Origin: DASQPR01 sp963836775
Lineage (GTDB): Bacteria > Actinomycetota > Actinomycetes > Mycobacteriales > Micromonosporaceae
NCBI GenBank assembly: GCA_963836775.1
Contig: CAWIKR010000003.1
Coordinates: 3,658,001-3,722,000 of the forward strand
Reading direction: 5' to 3'
Length of the DNA stretch: 64,000 bases
This document shows, piece by piece, positions 38,830 to 48,293 of this stretch (position 1 is its first letter; every line of letters begins with the position of its first letter). A program made the translations under genes and the position numbers. The notes under the pieces were generated by a model. It made no database searches. It was not told the DNA's origin and saw nothing but the letters and a program-made list of their open reading frames with translations.

Positions 38830-39474
38830 TCATCTGGGTGGACCGAGCAATTCCGTCTGCCACGCAGCGAACCGGGCCCGCAGGTCGTCCAGGTCTTGCC
38901 CGGTGATGCCGTACTCGGCAAAATCATCGGCGTCGAGAACCTGCGCCTGCCCGATCGCGTCGGCGAACCTGCGCCGGTCGAACCCGCGATCGGCGCGTTC
39001 GGCCAGGCGCAACAGCGCTTCCCGGTCGTACCGGCCGGATCGAAGGGCTGCGTCCACGTCGATGAAGTCGCGGGCCAGCGCGCGGCCATACAGCGCACTC
39101 ATTTTGTTCGCCATAGCGTCGTCGGGATGCAGAACCGGGCCGAGCGTCATCTGGACGGGTTCGTTGGCGCGCCAGTCCACACCTAGTTCCACCTTCGAGG
39201 CGTGGTCGCCATCCTCGACGTTCAGCCGGGCAAACAGGTCGCCGTGACGCTCCAGCTCAACGTGGAGACCATCAGCGCGATAGGCTTCAACCACCGCAGC
39301 GACTGCGGCCTCGAACTGGCCGCGCCGCTCCCAGGCGGTGAACAGATCCACGTCCTCGCTAAGGCGCTCCAGCAAGCCAGCGGCCTGCACCGCGTAACCG
39401 CCGGCCAGGGCAAACCCATATCGCGCGGCCGCGGCCAATCCTATGCGCGCCAGCCGCTCATGAAAGGCGTCCAC
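38830..39474 (-). CDS. AbiEii/AbiGii-type nucleotidyltransferase toxin
   Basis: 214 residues with the nucleotidyltransferase-fold signature FALAGGYAVQAAGLLERLSEDVDLFT (GG...DxDLF) and downstream KVELGVDWR, KMSALYGRALARDFIDVDAAL. AbiEii-type proteins are toxins that nucleotidylate targets in abortive-infection systems. GTG start, three bases after the stop of the upstream HTH gene, so the two form one operon. Confidence 0.85.
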   Translation of the reverse strand: MDAFHERLARIGLAAAARYGFALAGGYAVQAAGLLERLSEDVDLFTAWERRGQFEAAVAAVVEAYRADGLHVELERHGDLFARLNVEDGDHASKVELGVDWRANEPVQMTLGPVLHPDDAMANKMSALYGRALARDFIDVDAALRSGRYDREALLRLAERADRGFDRRRFADAIGQAQVLDADDFAEYGITGQDLDDLRARFAAWQTELLGPPR

Positions 39475-39477
39475 GGG

Positions 39478-40053
39478 CTACGCGGCCGACACGCGGCTTG
39501 CACCAAGCTCCGGGAACTTGCGCTCCCACATCCGCCGCAACCGCGGCGGCAGCCACAGCGTCGGCCACACCCGGATCAGCACGTCTGCATTCAGCCACCT
39601 ATGCAGATCCGCCACCGTGCTCGCCTCATTCAGCACCGTCTTGTATAGCGACGCCAGGCGAGCCGGCCGGCCCAGGTCATAGGTCGGACTGCCAGACCAG
39701 TCCAGATGGTGCGGCAATTCAACAGTTCCTTTGGTAGGCCCTCGGAGCTCGGCTAACGCGTCGGCGACGACGTACGGTTTCCGATCGCCGTAGGGCACGT
39801 AGTCCGCCGGCGGGCCGCCAGCGGCGGAGGACACCTTGCGTCTGCTCTGGTTAGCCGCGCGCCGCGCCTGCTCGTTCAACGCCTGACGGATCGTTTCGCG
39901 GCTGTATCCCGTCACCCGCTGCAAATCCACAGGGCGCCAACCGTCAGCATGAAAGGCCCGCAACGCCGCATCACGGTCGGCGAGCGCCGCCGCCTTGCGC
40001 GTCTCATACTCCGCGACCACGTTGCGCAGCGCATCCTCGCTATACCCGCCCAC
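39478..40053 (-). CDS. HTH-domain partner of AbiEii-like toxin (putative antitoxin)
   Basis: 191 residues. Residues about 1-65 contain a helix-turn-helix (RDAALRAFHADGWRPVDLQRVTGYSRETIRQALNEQ). The C-terminal part (LASLYKTVLNEASTVADLHRWLNADVLIRVWPTLWLPPRLRRMWERKFP) is unassigned. GTG 40053 lies just downstream of a palindrome and a TAGGCT -10-like box six bases before the GTG, which suggests a leaderless mRNA. The operon order antitoxin-toxin and the adjacent operator support autoregulation. Confidence 0.72.
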   Translation of the reverse strand: MGGYSEDALRNVVAEYETRKAAALADRDAALRAFHADGWRPVDLQRVTGYSRETIRQALNEQARRAANQSRRKVSSAAGGPPADYVPYGDRKPYVVADALAELRGPTKGTVELPHHLDWSGSPTYDLGRPARLASLYKTVLNEASTVADLHRWLNADVLIRVWPTLWLPPRLRRMWERKFPELGASRVSAA

Positions 40054-40062
40054 AATGCAAGC

Positions 40063-40088
40063 CTAGCACGCTTGGCCAAGCACGCTAG
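40063..40088. promoter_or_regulatory. Palindromic operator of the AbiEii-like operon
   Basis: CTAGCACGCTTGGCCAAGCACGCTAG pattern: a perfect GCTTGGCCAAGC core (40070-40081) flanked by inverted CTAG arms. It ends ten bases before the first codon of the HTH gene and overlaps the predicted promoter. Confidence 0.5.
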
Positions 40089-40297
40089 ACATTCCCGAGT
40101 GTCGTCTTCGCATGCGAGCAGTTCTCGATCCTCGGTGACGACGCTGATGCCAGGCTGGCCGCTTCCACAACGACGCCGTTCACCAACTGCTGTCGGAGCA
40201 CGGCACCGGCGACAAGCGCGGCAACGTCGACAAGGGTTGACTGGAGTCGACGGGGGTCGTTGACAATCGCGTCCACACCAGTAGCTGCGGCGGAGCC

Positions 40298-40993
40298 CTA
40301 CCGGGCGACGGTTCCGGTCGGCGGGGCCGGCTGCGCCCGCCATCGATACAGATGCTCAGGCCGGCCGGCCGAGCCGTATCGAAGGCTCAACTCGACCTTG
40401 CCGCTGTGCGCCAGATCGCTCAGGTAGCGCTGGGCGGTGGCGCGGGAGACGCCCGTGCTCTCCGCGATCTCGATCGCGGTCTTGTGACCGCGAGCGCCGC
40501 GCAGCGCCTCGGTGATCCGCTGCGTGGTGACCGCCGAACGGCCCTTGGGCATCGCCGCGGCCGGCGCGTCGGCGTCATGCAACAACGCGACCGCGCGATC
40601 GATCTCGTCCTGACCCAGTTGGCGCTCGCCGGTGAGGTGGTTGCGGAACCGGGCGTACGCCACCAAACGCTCGGCCAGCTGCCCCGCGGTAAACGGTTTG
40701 GCCAGATAGTTGAGCGCACCAATGCCGAGCGCGGCCCGCACCGTCGTCGCGTCAGAAGCCGCCGTCAGCATGATCACGTCGGCATCGATCCGGCCGATCA
40801 CCGAGGTCCCTAGGCCATCCGGCAGGTACTGGTCGAGCAGCACGAGTTCGGGCTTGAGCGTCGCGGAAGCGGTCACCGCCGCGTCCGCCGAATGTGCGAC
40901 GCCGACGACGGCGAAGCCGGGAACCTGCTCCACGAATGACGCGTGCATCGCGGCGACCCGGAAGTCGTCATCGACGACGAGGACGCTGATCAC
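40298..40993 (-). CDS. Response regulator, CitB/DcuR type
   Basis: 231 residues. Receiver domain MISVLVVDDDFRVAAMH (acidic pocket), LVLLDQYLPDG (phospho-Asp), MLTAASD, YLAKPF (Lys). A C-terminal winged HTH follows (TAIEIAESTGVSRATAQRYLSDLAHSGKVELSLRYGSAGRPEHLYRW). The GTG start overlaps the kinase stop as GTGA. It likely activates the divergent transporter genes. Confidence 0.93.
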   Translation of the reverse strand: MISVLVVDDDFRVAAMHASFVEQVPGFAVVGVAHSADAAVTASATLKPELVLLDQYLPDGLGTSVIGRIDADVIMLTAASDATTVRAALGIGALNYLAKPFTAGQLAERLVAYARFRNHLTGERQLGQDEIDRAVALLHDADAPAAAMPKGRSAVTTQRITEALRGARGHKTAIEIAESTGVSRATAQRYLSDLAHSGKVELSLRYGSAGRPEHLYRWRAQPAPPTGTVAR

Positions 40994-42576
40994 GAAGATG
41001 CCTCCCAGCTCAGTGGAGCGGATGCCAGCAGCGCGCCGGGAATCTCGGCAGTGAACACCGCACCCGCATCGGCTCGGCCAGCGCCCAGATGGACGTCGCC
41101 GCCGTGCTGTCGTGCCGTACGTCGAGCAAGCGCCAGCCCGAGCCCGCTGCCGATCTCCTTGGTAGTCGCGCCGGCGCGAAATGGATCCGGCAGGCTCACG
41201 CCGTCGCCGCTGTCCGCCACGTAGATGTGGAGATCCTGGTCATTGGCAAAAAGGCTGACCTCTACCCAGCGAGGCCGACGCTCCCCGCTCGCGGCGGCCC
41301 GGATCGCGTTGTCGATCAAGTTGCCGAGCACCGTCACCACGTCAAGAGGAGCGATCAGCCGGCCCGGCACCCAGGTGTCTTCGCCCAGCCGGAGGGCCAC
41401 TCCAGCCTCGGATGCCAACGCGGCCTTGGCGGCGAGCAAGCCGTCCAGATAGGGATCGCCGACACGGCCGGGTTCCGCGCCCGCCAGCGTGCTCGCGGTC
41501 AGCTCGCGGACGTATGCGTGCGCGCTGACTACGTCGCCGAGCTGCAGCAGCCCGTCGAGAGCGTGCAGCCGGTTCGTGTGCTCGTGCGCCTGCGCTCGCA
41601 GCGCATCGCTCAAAGCCCGGGTCGCCTCCAGTTCCCGGGCCAGGTCGTCTAGATCGGAGTGATCACGCAGGGTCAACACGCTGCCCAAGTCCTGGCCACC
41701 GCGCTCGACCGGCCGCCGTGTCACGATCACCATGCGGTCACCGACCAGCCGGAGTTCGCCGGTGATCGGCGACCGGTCATCGAGCAGCCCGACGATCTCA
41801 TCTGTGGCCGGCGATCCCACCGCCACCGGCTCGGTAAGCAGGGCGGACGCCTGCTCGGTGCACACGCTCACTCGCCCTGTGATGTCTACAGCGAGCACGC
41901 CGTCGCGTACGCCTTCCAGCACTGCGACCTGCTCGCGCACAAGGTCCGCGAGCTCGGTCGGCTCCAAACCGAAGGTGCGCCGTTTCAGCCGGCGGGCCAA
42001 CATCGCGGCACCGCCGACACCGACGGCCAGTGCGATCCCGGCGAACAGCAACGTGGCCGGTAGCAGCTGGTCGAGCCGATCGGTGATTCGATCGACGTGG
42101 ATCCCGACACTCACCTCGCCGACGATCCGGCCGGAGTCGTCGTAGAGCGGCACCTTTCCGCGCGCGGACGGACCGAGCGTGCCGCGCTCGATATTGACCA
42201 CCTCGCGGCCGGCCAGCGGGCCGGACGGGTCGGTGCTGACCGGTTGACCGATCATTTTGGGGTCGGTGTGCGAGAACCGGATGCCGTTGCGGTCGGCGAT
42301 CACAACGAACAGCGCGTTGGTCGAGGACCGCACCGTTTCGGCGTAGCGCTGCACCGGCCCGCCCGGATCCGGTCGCCCGGAATCGACCTCTGCGGCCAGG
42401 CCCGGCTCCCGCGCCGCGGTACGCGCGATCGCCAGCGCCCGCTGCTCGTACTGCCGTTCCAGCTCGTGCCGCAACAGCAGCGTGGCAAGCACGAAGCCGG
42501 AGGCAGCGACGACGGCGACGACGACCACCTGCAGCAGCATCGTCTGGGTGGCCAGCCGGAGGGGGCGGCGGGTCAT
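40990..42576 (-). CDS. Sensor histidine kinase, CitA/DcuS type
   Basis: 528 residues. TM1 (LLQVVVVAVVAASGFVLATLLL), an extracytoplasmic PAS/Cache-like sensor (about 40-170; FVVIADRNGIRFSHTDPKMIGQP is characteristic of carboxylate sensors), TM2 (LPATLLFAGIALAVGVGGAAML) and a cytoplasmic PAS. The kinase core has the H-box QAHEHTNRLHALDGLLQLG, N-box LGNLIDNAIRAA, and VADSGDGV and GSGLGLALARR. A TAACTT box six bases before the ATG suggests a leaderless transcript. The ligand is probably a small carboxylate. Confidence 0.93.
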   Translation of the reverse strand: MTRRPLRLATQTMLLQVVVVAVVAASGFVLATLLLRHELERQYEQRALAIARTAAREPGLAAEVDSGRPDPGGPVQRYAETVRSSTNALFVVIADRNGIRFSHTDPKMIGQPVSTDPSGPLAGREVVNIERGTLGPSARGKVPLYDDSGRIVGEVSVGIHVDRITDRLDQLLPATLLFAGIALAVGVGGAAMLARRLKRRTFGLEPTELADLVREQVAVLEGVRDGVLAVDITGRVSVCTEQASALLTEPVAVGSPATDEIVGLLDDRSPITGELRLVGDRMVIVTRRPVERGGQDLGSVLTLRDHSDLDDLARELEATRALSDALRAQAHEHTNRLHALDGLLQLGDVVSAHAYVRELTASTLAGAEPGRVGDPYLDGLLAAKAALASEAGVALRLGEDTWVPGRLIAPLDVVTVLGNLIDNAIRAAASGERRPRWVEVSLFANDQDLHIYVADSGDGVSLPDPFRAGATTKEIGSGLGLALARRTARQHGGDVHLGAGRADAGAVFTAEIPGALLASAPLSWEASS

Positions 42577-42697
42577 GACAACAAGTTACCTGTACAAATC
42601 GGCTGAGCAGAACGCGCAAAAAGCGATCTACGTGAATTGACGGCGCAATGACCGTAACCGCGCGGAAACACCGAGCCCGCCCCTACGTTCTGCGGCT

Positions 42698-43507
42698 ATG
42701 ACCCAAAGCACACCCGCCATCCGGCTGGCCCGGGCGACAAAGGCGTTCCCGGACGCCAGTGGCGGCTCATTCACCGCGATGCGGGACGTCACCTTCGACG
42801 TCGCGCCCGGTGAGTTCGTCACCGTCGTCGGCCCGACCGGTTGCGGCAAGTCGACCACACTGTCGCTGATCTCGGGACTGGAGCCGGTGACCGCCGGCGA
42901 CGTCGCCGTGATTGGTACGCCGGTAACCGGCATCCCGCCCACCGTCGGCTACATGTTCCAGCAGGACGCCGTCCTGCCGTGGCGCACGGTCCGCGACAAC
43001 GTTGCGCTCGGACTGCGCTATCGGGGCGTACCCAAGGCCGAAGCGCGGGACCGGGCCCAGGGCTGGATCGCCCGGGTCGGTCTCGACGGCTTCGAGCGCT
43101 ACTACCCACATCAGCTCTCCGGCGGTATGCGCAAGCGGGTGGCGATGGCCCAGACGTTGATCACCGAGCCCGAGATCATCCTGATGGACGAACCCTTCGG
43201 CGCTCTTGACGTCCAGACGCGCGAGCTGATGCAGGCCGAACTGCTTCGGTTGTGGGCCGGTTCGAAGGCCGCCGTGGTGTTCGTCACGCACGACCTCACT
43301 GAAGCGATCGCGCTGGCGGACCGGGTGGTGGTGATGACCGCCGCCCCGGCGACGGTCAAGTCGATCGTGGCGGTCGATCTGCCGCGGCCGCGGATGGTCG
43401 ACGAGATCCGTCTGCAGCCGGACTTCCTGGCCCTGTACCGGGAGGTCTGGCACGCCCTGCGGGAAGAGGTCGAGATCGCACGCGCGAGAGGAGCCGTTCG
43501 TGGCTGA
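42698..43507 (+). CDS. ABC transporter ATP-binding protein (SsuB/TauB-like)
   Basis: 269 residues. VTVVGPTGCGKSTTLSLISGL (Walker A), GYMFQQDAVLPWRTVRDNV (Q-loop), HQLSGGMRKRVAMAQTL (signature), IILMDEPFGALD (Walker B) and VFVTHDLTEAIALADRV (H-loop). This subgroup serves nitrate, sulfonate, taurine and pyrimidine-precursor importers. It overlaps the permease start by eight bases and is divergent from the two-component system. Confidence 0.94.
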   Translation: MTQSTPAIRLARATKAFPDASGGSFTAMRDVTFDVAPGEFVTVVGPTGCGKSTTLSLISGLEPVTAGDVAVIGTPVTGIPPTVGYMFQQDAVLPWRTVRDNVALGLRYRGVPKAEARDRAQGWIARVGLDGFERYYPHQLSGGMRKRVAMAQTLITEPEIILMDEPFGALDVQTRELMQAELLRLWAGSKAAVVFVTHDLTEAIALADRVVVMTAAPATVKSIVAVDLPRPRMVDEIRLQPDFLALYREVWHALREEVEIARARGAVRG

Positions 43508-44363
43508 GTACCCAGCAGTCGACCTGGCCGTGGTCGCGGAAGTGACCCGGGCCCCGGTCATGAGGACCGCCGACATCGAGGTGCCCGCGGGCCGCCGGCG
43601 CCGCCGGTTGGGTGTGTACGCCGGCCGGATCGCACTGGTAGCGCTCTGGCTCGGCTCCTGGGAACTGGCCAGCACCTACTGGATCGATCCGTTCTTTTAC
43701 TCCAAGCCCAGCGAGATTGCGAACAAACTGGTCGACTGGTTCACCAACGGAACGTCCTACGGCTCGATCTGGGAACAGATCTCGGCCACCCTGCAGGAGG
43801 CTGTCTATGGCTTCATCCTCGGTGCCGTCGTCGGTGTGCTTCTGGGCGTGATCCTGGGTCGAGCTCGCTACCTCGCGGATGTGCTTGCGCCGTTCATCAA
43901 GGCCGCCAATGCCATCCCCCGCATCGTGCTCGCGACCATCTTCGTGATCTGGTTCGGCTTCGGTATGAGCTCCAAGGTCGCGACCGCGTTCGTACTGGTC
44001 TTCTTCGGCGTCTTCTTCAACGCCTTCCAAGGTGCCCGCGAAGTGCCCCGGGTCATCGATGACAACGCCCGGATCCTCGGCGCGTCACGTCTTCAGATGA
44101 TGTGGACGGTCGTCCTCCCGAGCGCCACCTCGTGGATTCTGGCCAGTCTGCACACCGCGTTCGGCTTCGCCCTGATCGGCGCGATCGTCGGTGAGTACAC
44201 CGGCGCCGACAAGGGCCTCGGAATGTTGATCGCGCACTCGCAGGGCACCTTCGACTCCCCCGGCATCTACGCGGCCATGATCATCATGACCGTGCTGGCA
44301 CTGCTCGCCGAGGGCCTTCTCACCGCAATCGAACGGCGGTTGACCAAATGGCAGCCGCGTTGA
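43500..44363 (+). CDS. ABC transporter permease (SsuC/TauC-like)
   Basis: 287 residues. A cytoplasmic N-terminal extension of about 40 residues precedes six TM helices. The permease signature is NARILGASRLQMMWTVVLPSATSWILASLHTAFGFALIGAIVGEY. The GTG start lies inside the ATPase gene end, so translation is coupled. Confidence 0.93.
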   Translation: MAEYPAVDLAVVAEVTRAPVMRTADIEVPAGRRRRRLGVYAGRIALVALWLGSWELASTYWIDPFFYSKPSEIANKLVDWFTNGTSYGSIWEQISATLQEAVYGFILGAVVGVLLGVILGRARYLADVLAPFIKAANAIPRIVLATIFVIWFGFGMSSKVATAFVLVFFGVFFNAFQGAREVPRVIDDNARILGASRLQMMWTVVLPSATSWILASLHTAFGFALIGAIVGEYTGADKGLGMLIAHSQGTFDSPGIYAAMIIMTVLALLAEGLLTAIERRLTKWQPR

Positions 44364-44405
44364 TCCCACCCCGGATAGTTGATCCCATCTCGTTTAGGAG
44401 CCAAA

Positions 44406-45443
44406 GTGCGGAAGTTAATCACGCTGGCGGCGGTGTCGGCGCTGGCCCTGGGCCTGGCCGCCTGCCAGGGCACGTCACCGTCGGCGAAGGGCGGCGGCGA
44501 CGACAGTTCCATCTCGATCATGGTCGGCGGCCTGGACAAGGTGATCTACCTGCCGGCCAAGCTCACCGAGCAGCTTGGCTACTTCAAGGACGCCGGCATC
44601 AAGGTCGACCTGAAGAGTGAGCCGTCGGGCGCGGACGCGGAGACGATCATGTTGGCCGGCCAGGTCGATGGCGTCGTGGGTTTCTACGACCACACCGTGC
44701 ACCTGCAGGCCAAGGGCAAGTGCGTGGAGAGCGTCATCCAATTCGCCGACGTTCCGGGTGAGGCCGAGGTGGTAGCCACCGGCAAGGCCGGCACCATCAC
44801 GTCGGCGAAGGACTTCGCCGGCAAGAAGCTCGGTGTCACCAGCCCGGGCTCGTCGACGGACCTGATCACGCAGGCCCTCGCGGTGCGGGGTGGGGTCCAG
44901 CCGTCCGACTACACCACCGTCAAGGCCGGCGCCGGCGCTACCTTCATCGCCGCCATCGACAACGGGGCGATCGACGCCGGCATGACCACCGATCCGACGA
45001 TCGCCCAGCTGACCAGCACCGGCAAGGCGAAGGTGCTGCTCGACATGCGTACCGAGGAAGGCACCCGGACGGCGCTCGGCGGGCTCTACCCGGCGGCTTC
45101 GGTCTACATGCCATGCGACTATGTCGCCGCGCACAAGCCGGCCATCCAGAAGATGGTGAACGCGTTCGCCAAGACGCTCAAGTTCATCAACACGCACAGC
45201 GCCGCCGAGATCGCGGCCAAGATGCCGGCCGACTACGCGGGTAGCGACCCGTCGCTCTACCAGAAGTCGATCAACGACTCGAAGGGCATGTTCACCGCGA
45301 ACGGCGTCATGCCGGCCGACGGTGCGCAGACCGTGCTGGACATCCTGAAGGCGTCCAACCCGGACGTGAAGGCGGCTGGCTCGATCGACCTGAGCAAGAC
45401 CTACACCACCGAGTTCGTGACGGCGGCCGCAGCCCAGTCCTAG
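44406..45443 (+). CDS. ABC transporter substrate-binding lipoprotein (NMT1/SsuA-like)
   Basis: 345 residues. Start GTG 44406 with AGGAG five bases upstream; the signal peptide VRKLITLAAVSALALGLAAC ends in lipobox LAAC. NMT1-type features are MVGGLDKVIYLPAKLTEQLGYFKDAGIKVD, KDFAGKKLGVTSPGSSTDLITQALAVRGG and DAGMTTDPTIAQL. The ligand is unknown; aromatic or sulfonate acids are typical for this subgroup and fit a carboxylate-sensing kinase next door. Confidence 0.92.
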   Translation: MRKLITLAAVSALALGLAACQGTSPSAKGGGDDSSISIMVGGLDKVIYLPAKLTEQLGYFKDAGIKVDLKSEPSGADAETIMLAGQVDGVVGFYDHTVHLQAKGKCVESVIQFADVPGEAEVVATGKAGTITSAKDFAGKKLGVTSPGSSTDLITQALAVRGGVQPSDYTTVKAGAGATFIAAIDNGAIDAGMTTDPTIAQLTSTGKAKVLLDMRTEEGTRTALGGLYPAASVYMPCDYVAAHKPAIQKMVNAFAKTLKFINTHSAAEIAAKMPADYAGSDPSLYQKSINDSKGMFTANGVMPADGAQTVLDILKASNPDVKAAGSIDLSKTYTTEFVTAAAAQS

Positions 45444-45460
45444 CAGCTGACAAGCGACCC

Positions 45461-45489
45461 GGCCGGGCCTCGATCCTCGAGGTCCGGCC
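45461..45489 (+). terminator. Hairpin terminator after the SsuABC-like operon
   Basis: GGCCGGGCCTCGA-TCC-TCGAGGTCCGGCC forms a 13-bp stem (one G-T wobble) with a three-base loop, 18 bases after the binding-protein stop. Confidence 0.65.
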
Positions 45490-45533
45490 AATGTCGCTCG
45501 CACGGCAGCTGCACACCACCGGCGACGCGATCA

Positions 45534-45857
45534 GTGCTCAAAACGCCCCGCGCTCCGTGCCGGCGGAACAACTCCACCGCCTCGTGGCGCAACACAGGCT
45601 TCCAGGGTCCGGCGTTGTATCCGGGCGAACTGGTCAATTCTTGGGCTGGTCGGGCCGATGGGCTACCCGAGTTTGTGATGGTCCGGACCTCGTCGACCGT
45701 CGTCGCGGTCACTGCGGTGAGCGTGACGGGCCGAGAATATCCCGTGACATTTTCGGACGTGATCGAACGCTTCGGGCTGCGTTTCGGTGCCGTACCGGTG
45801 CCCGAGGGCGAGTCCATCGTGGAACTTCGCGTTGAGGCTGCATCGGGCGATGCGTGA
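45534..45857 (+). CDS. Small hypothetical ORF, doubtful
   Basis: 107-residue frame; only the C-terminal half (VMVRTSSTVVAVTAVSVTGREYPVTFSDVIERFGLRFGAVPVPEGESIVELRVEAASG) has normal protein character. No family recognised. It may be the tail of a gene cut by the neighbouring insertion sequence. The interval 45858-46004 looks non-coding and probably includes the IS left end. Confidence 0.3.
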   Translation: MLKTPRAPCRRNNSTASWRNTGFQGPALYPGELVNSWAGRADGLPEFVMVRTSSTVVAVTAVSVTGREYPVTFSDVIERFGLRFGAVPVPEGESIVELRVEAASGDA

Positions 45858-46004
45858 AGCCGCAATCGGCCGGCTGTTGAAGGCTTGAGCCGATGACGTT
45901 TTTCCAGCTTGATGATCACGGTTTGGGATGGCGATCCATGTAGGACGAAGCTCGGGGTAGATGAGTAGATCGACCAAGATTCACACATCTGCCGAGGAGC
46001 TCCG

Positions 46005-46799
46005 TTGCTCACCTATCCTGCCAGCATTCCGCTGTCGACGGCGAGCCTGACTCGCCTGTCGGACCTGCTGCGATCGGCCCGCCGGGTCAACCGGACCCGG
46101 TGGCGGCGTCTGGATCCGGGTCGGCAGGCGCTGCTGGTGTTGGCGCATCTGCGCAACGGAGACACCTACGCGCGGCTGGCCAGCGGCTTCGGCGTCGGTG
46201 TCGCGACCGTCTACCGCTACGTCCGCGAAGCCCTAGACCTGCTGGCCGCTCAAGCGCCAACGCTGCAGCGGGTCGTCTATCAGGCCGCGCGGCTGCTGTG
46301 GGTGATCCTGGACGGCACCCTGATCCCGATCGACCGGGTCGCCGACCAGCGGCCCTACTACTCCGGGAAACACAAACGCCACGGCCTCAACGTCCAGGTC
46401 CTGGCCGATACCCGAGGCCGGCTGCTGTGGGCCTCACCCGCACTGCCCGGCGCGGTCCACGACATCAAGGCCGCCCGCACCCACGGCATCCCCACCGCCT
46501 TGATCAAATTCGGGGTCGCCTGCCTAGCCGACAACGCCTACCGGGGCGCCGGACCGACCGTCGCGGTGCAGTTCCGGCGCGGACCCCGACCACTCTCGGA
46601 CGCGCAACGCCAGGTCAACGCCTGCCACACCGGCAACCGCGGACCCGGCGAACGCGCCATCGCCACCCTCAAAACCTGGAAGCTACTGACCAAGCTTGTT
46701 GCCGAGGCCAGTCGCGCAGCGCGGCAACGCGGACTGACGACCATGCGCGCCCATGTGGACGTGCGAAACCGGCCGACGCGAGCGGCGCTCGAGCGGTAA
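46005..46799 (+). mobile_element. IS5-family (DDE_Tnp_4) transposase, altered C-terminus
   Basis: 264 residues. An HTH_Tnp region (RLASGFGVGVATVYRYVREALDLLA) precedes the DDE domain with ILDGTLIPID (Asp), CLADNAYRG (Asp) and GERAIATLKTWKLL (Glu), so all catalytic residues exist. After KLLTKL the usual last 20-25 residues are replaced by an unrelated tail (VAEASRAARQRGLTT...), so the right end is probably lost and the element immobile. A more decayed relative lies at 58560-58890. Confidence 0.82.
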
Positions 46800-46969
46800 G
46801 GCGCCCCTAGCCGATGTGTGACACAGATGGCTGCCCTTGCACACGGCGCCGATCGAGTGCCGCAGGCCCCTAGACGATCGTCGAGATCGCGCGGATGGCG
46901 ATCCCCGCCGACGTAGCCGGCCGGCGGGGACCTGAGTCCATCCAATTGCGCACACCAGCGACGTTTAAG

Positions 46970-47119
46970 AACGCGGGTCAGTCTCGTCGACGGTGGCAGG
47001 TTCGACAGCAGCCCCAGCACCAGATCCCGTACACGACGCCGGGGTTCAACCCGGGCGAACCGGCCGGCTATCCGGCTCATCAGGATCTCGAACGCTTCCT
47101 GCCAGCGACCAGGGTCCAC
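46970..47119 (-). pseudogene. IS701-like transposase N-terminal fragment
   Basis: WQEAFEILMSRIAGRFARVEPRRRVRDLVLGLLSNLP is the conserved start of IS701-type transposases; the following NCWTIAEHAG block and catalytic domain are absent. It is left over between the IS5 element and an IS3 fragment. Confidence 0.7.
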
Positions 47120-47289
47120 GGGTCCACGCTGTGACTTGCGGCCAGCGCAAGATCGTTAGTCTTCACACACCGATGATCAGCGGTGGCGGCGCTGTTGCGT
47201 AGTTCCAACGTCGGGCATGGTGAAGATTGGTGAACGTGCGATGTATCACCACCAGCACTTCGCCACCCGCGCCCGGGCCCGGGCCCGTT

Positions 47290-47400
47290 TCCGACTACAT
47301 CGAAGTGTTCTACAACCGCATCCGACTGCACTCCACCCTCGGCTGTCGCACCCCGACCGAAGCCCTCACCGACTACCGAACCCAACCCCAAGCAGCATGA
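47290..47400 (+). pseudogene. IS3-family integrase C-terminal fragment
   Basis: DYIEVFYNRIRLHSTLGCRTPTEAL is the conserved end of the IS3 OrfB integrase (YNxxRxHSxLG), ending at TGA 47398. Nothing of the upstream catalytic core remains. Confidence 0.8.
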
Positions 47401-47540
47401 TCAATCGGAGGAACTGTCCAAGATTCTTGACACACCCCATTCGTTGTTCGCACGGTTGCTGCGCCATGCCGCCGATAGTCCCGGTTGTAGTGCCGTCGGC
47501 AGACGAGCGGAGGCGGGTGGTCAGAGGAGTTGCTGCGCGA

Positions 47541-48293
47541 TCAGCCGAGGCCTCGCCCTCCGTCGACGACGATACGCTGGCCGGTGATGAAGCTCGCTCC
47601 GGGTGAAGCGAGGAAACTCACGGCGTGGGCGATGTCGTCGGGGGTTCCCATCCGCCCAGCGGGCACCGATGCGAGGTAGGCGTTCCTGACCTCGCCTGCG
47701 ACATCTGCGTGGCGCTCGACCGGGACAAAGCCCGGGGCGACAGTGTTGACCGTGATGCCAAAGGGTGCCAGCTCACGGGCCCAGCTGCGGGTAAGGCCGA
47801 TCTGCGCGCTCTTGGCGGTGGCATAGGCAGACCTCCCCGGCGGCGGTCGGTCCGCAACCTCGGAGTCGATTTGGATGATCCGCCCGGATCCCCTCGCCCG
47901 CATCCCTCGGAGCACGGCCCGCCCCAACAGCACCGGGCTCTTGACGAAGAAATCGAGCTGGCGGAGGTGGTCCTCCCACGCAACCTCGGACAGCGGCGCT
48001 TCGGGCTGAGGACCGGTCGCGTTTAGCACCAGCACCTCAACCACGCCGAGACCGCGCGAAATAGCGGCGACGAGCCCGGCGACTTCCGCCTCGTCGGTGA
48101 CATCGGCGGCAAAGGCGCCTGCCGTCCCGCCACCGGCGCCAATACGGCGGGCGACCTCCTGGACCTGTGCGTCCCCACTGCGGCCATTCACCGCAACAGC
48201 CAGGCCGTCACGGGCAAGCCGTCGCGCAATGGCCGCGCCCAGCCCGCGGGAGCTTCCTGTCACCAAGGCGACGCGTTGCTCGTCCACGCTCAT
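47541..48293 (-). CDS. Short-chain dehydrogenase/reductase (FabG-like)
   Basis: 250 residues from ATG 48293 (MSVDEQRVALVTGSSRGLGAAIARRLA). TGSSRGLG binds the cofactor; the catalytic residues are Ser in IQIDSEVAD and YATAK. PGFVPVERH and GQRIVVDGGRG complete the fold. It is isolated among IS debris and has no operon partners; substrate unknown. The region 48294-48800 after it contains nothing I can support. Confidence 0.88.
   Translation of the reverse strand: MSVDEQRVALVTGSSRGLGAAIARRLARDGLAVAVNGRSGDAQVQEVARRIGAGGGTAGAFAADVTDEAEVAGLVAAISRGLGVVEVLVLNATGPQPEAPLSEVAWEDHLRQLDFFVKSPVLLGRAVLRGMRARGSGRIIQIDSEVADRPPPGRSAYATAKSAQIGLTRSWARELAPFGITVNTVAPGFVPVERHADVAGEVRNAYLASVPAGRMGTPDDIAHAVSFLASPGASFITGQRIVVDGGRGLG

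Noticed and set aside
44475..45503. 342-residue minus-strand frame
   Set aside because: Antisense to the SsuA-like binding protein with a clear lipobox.
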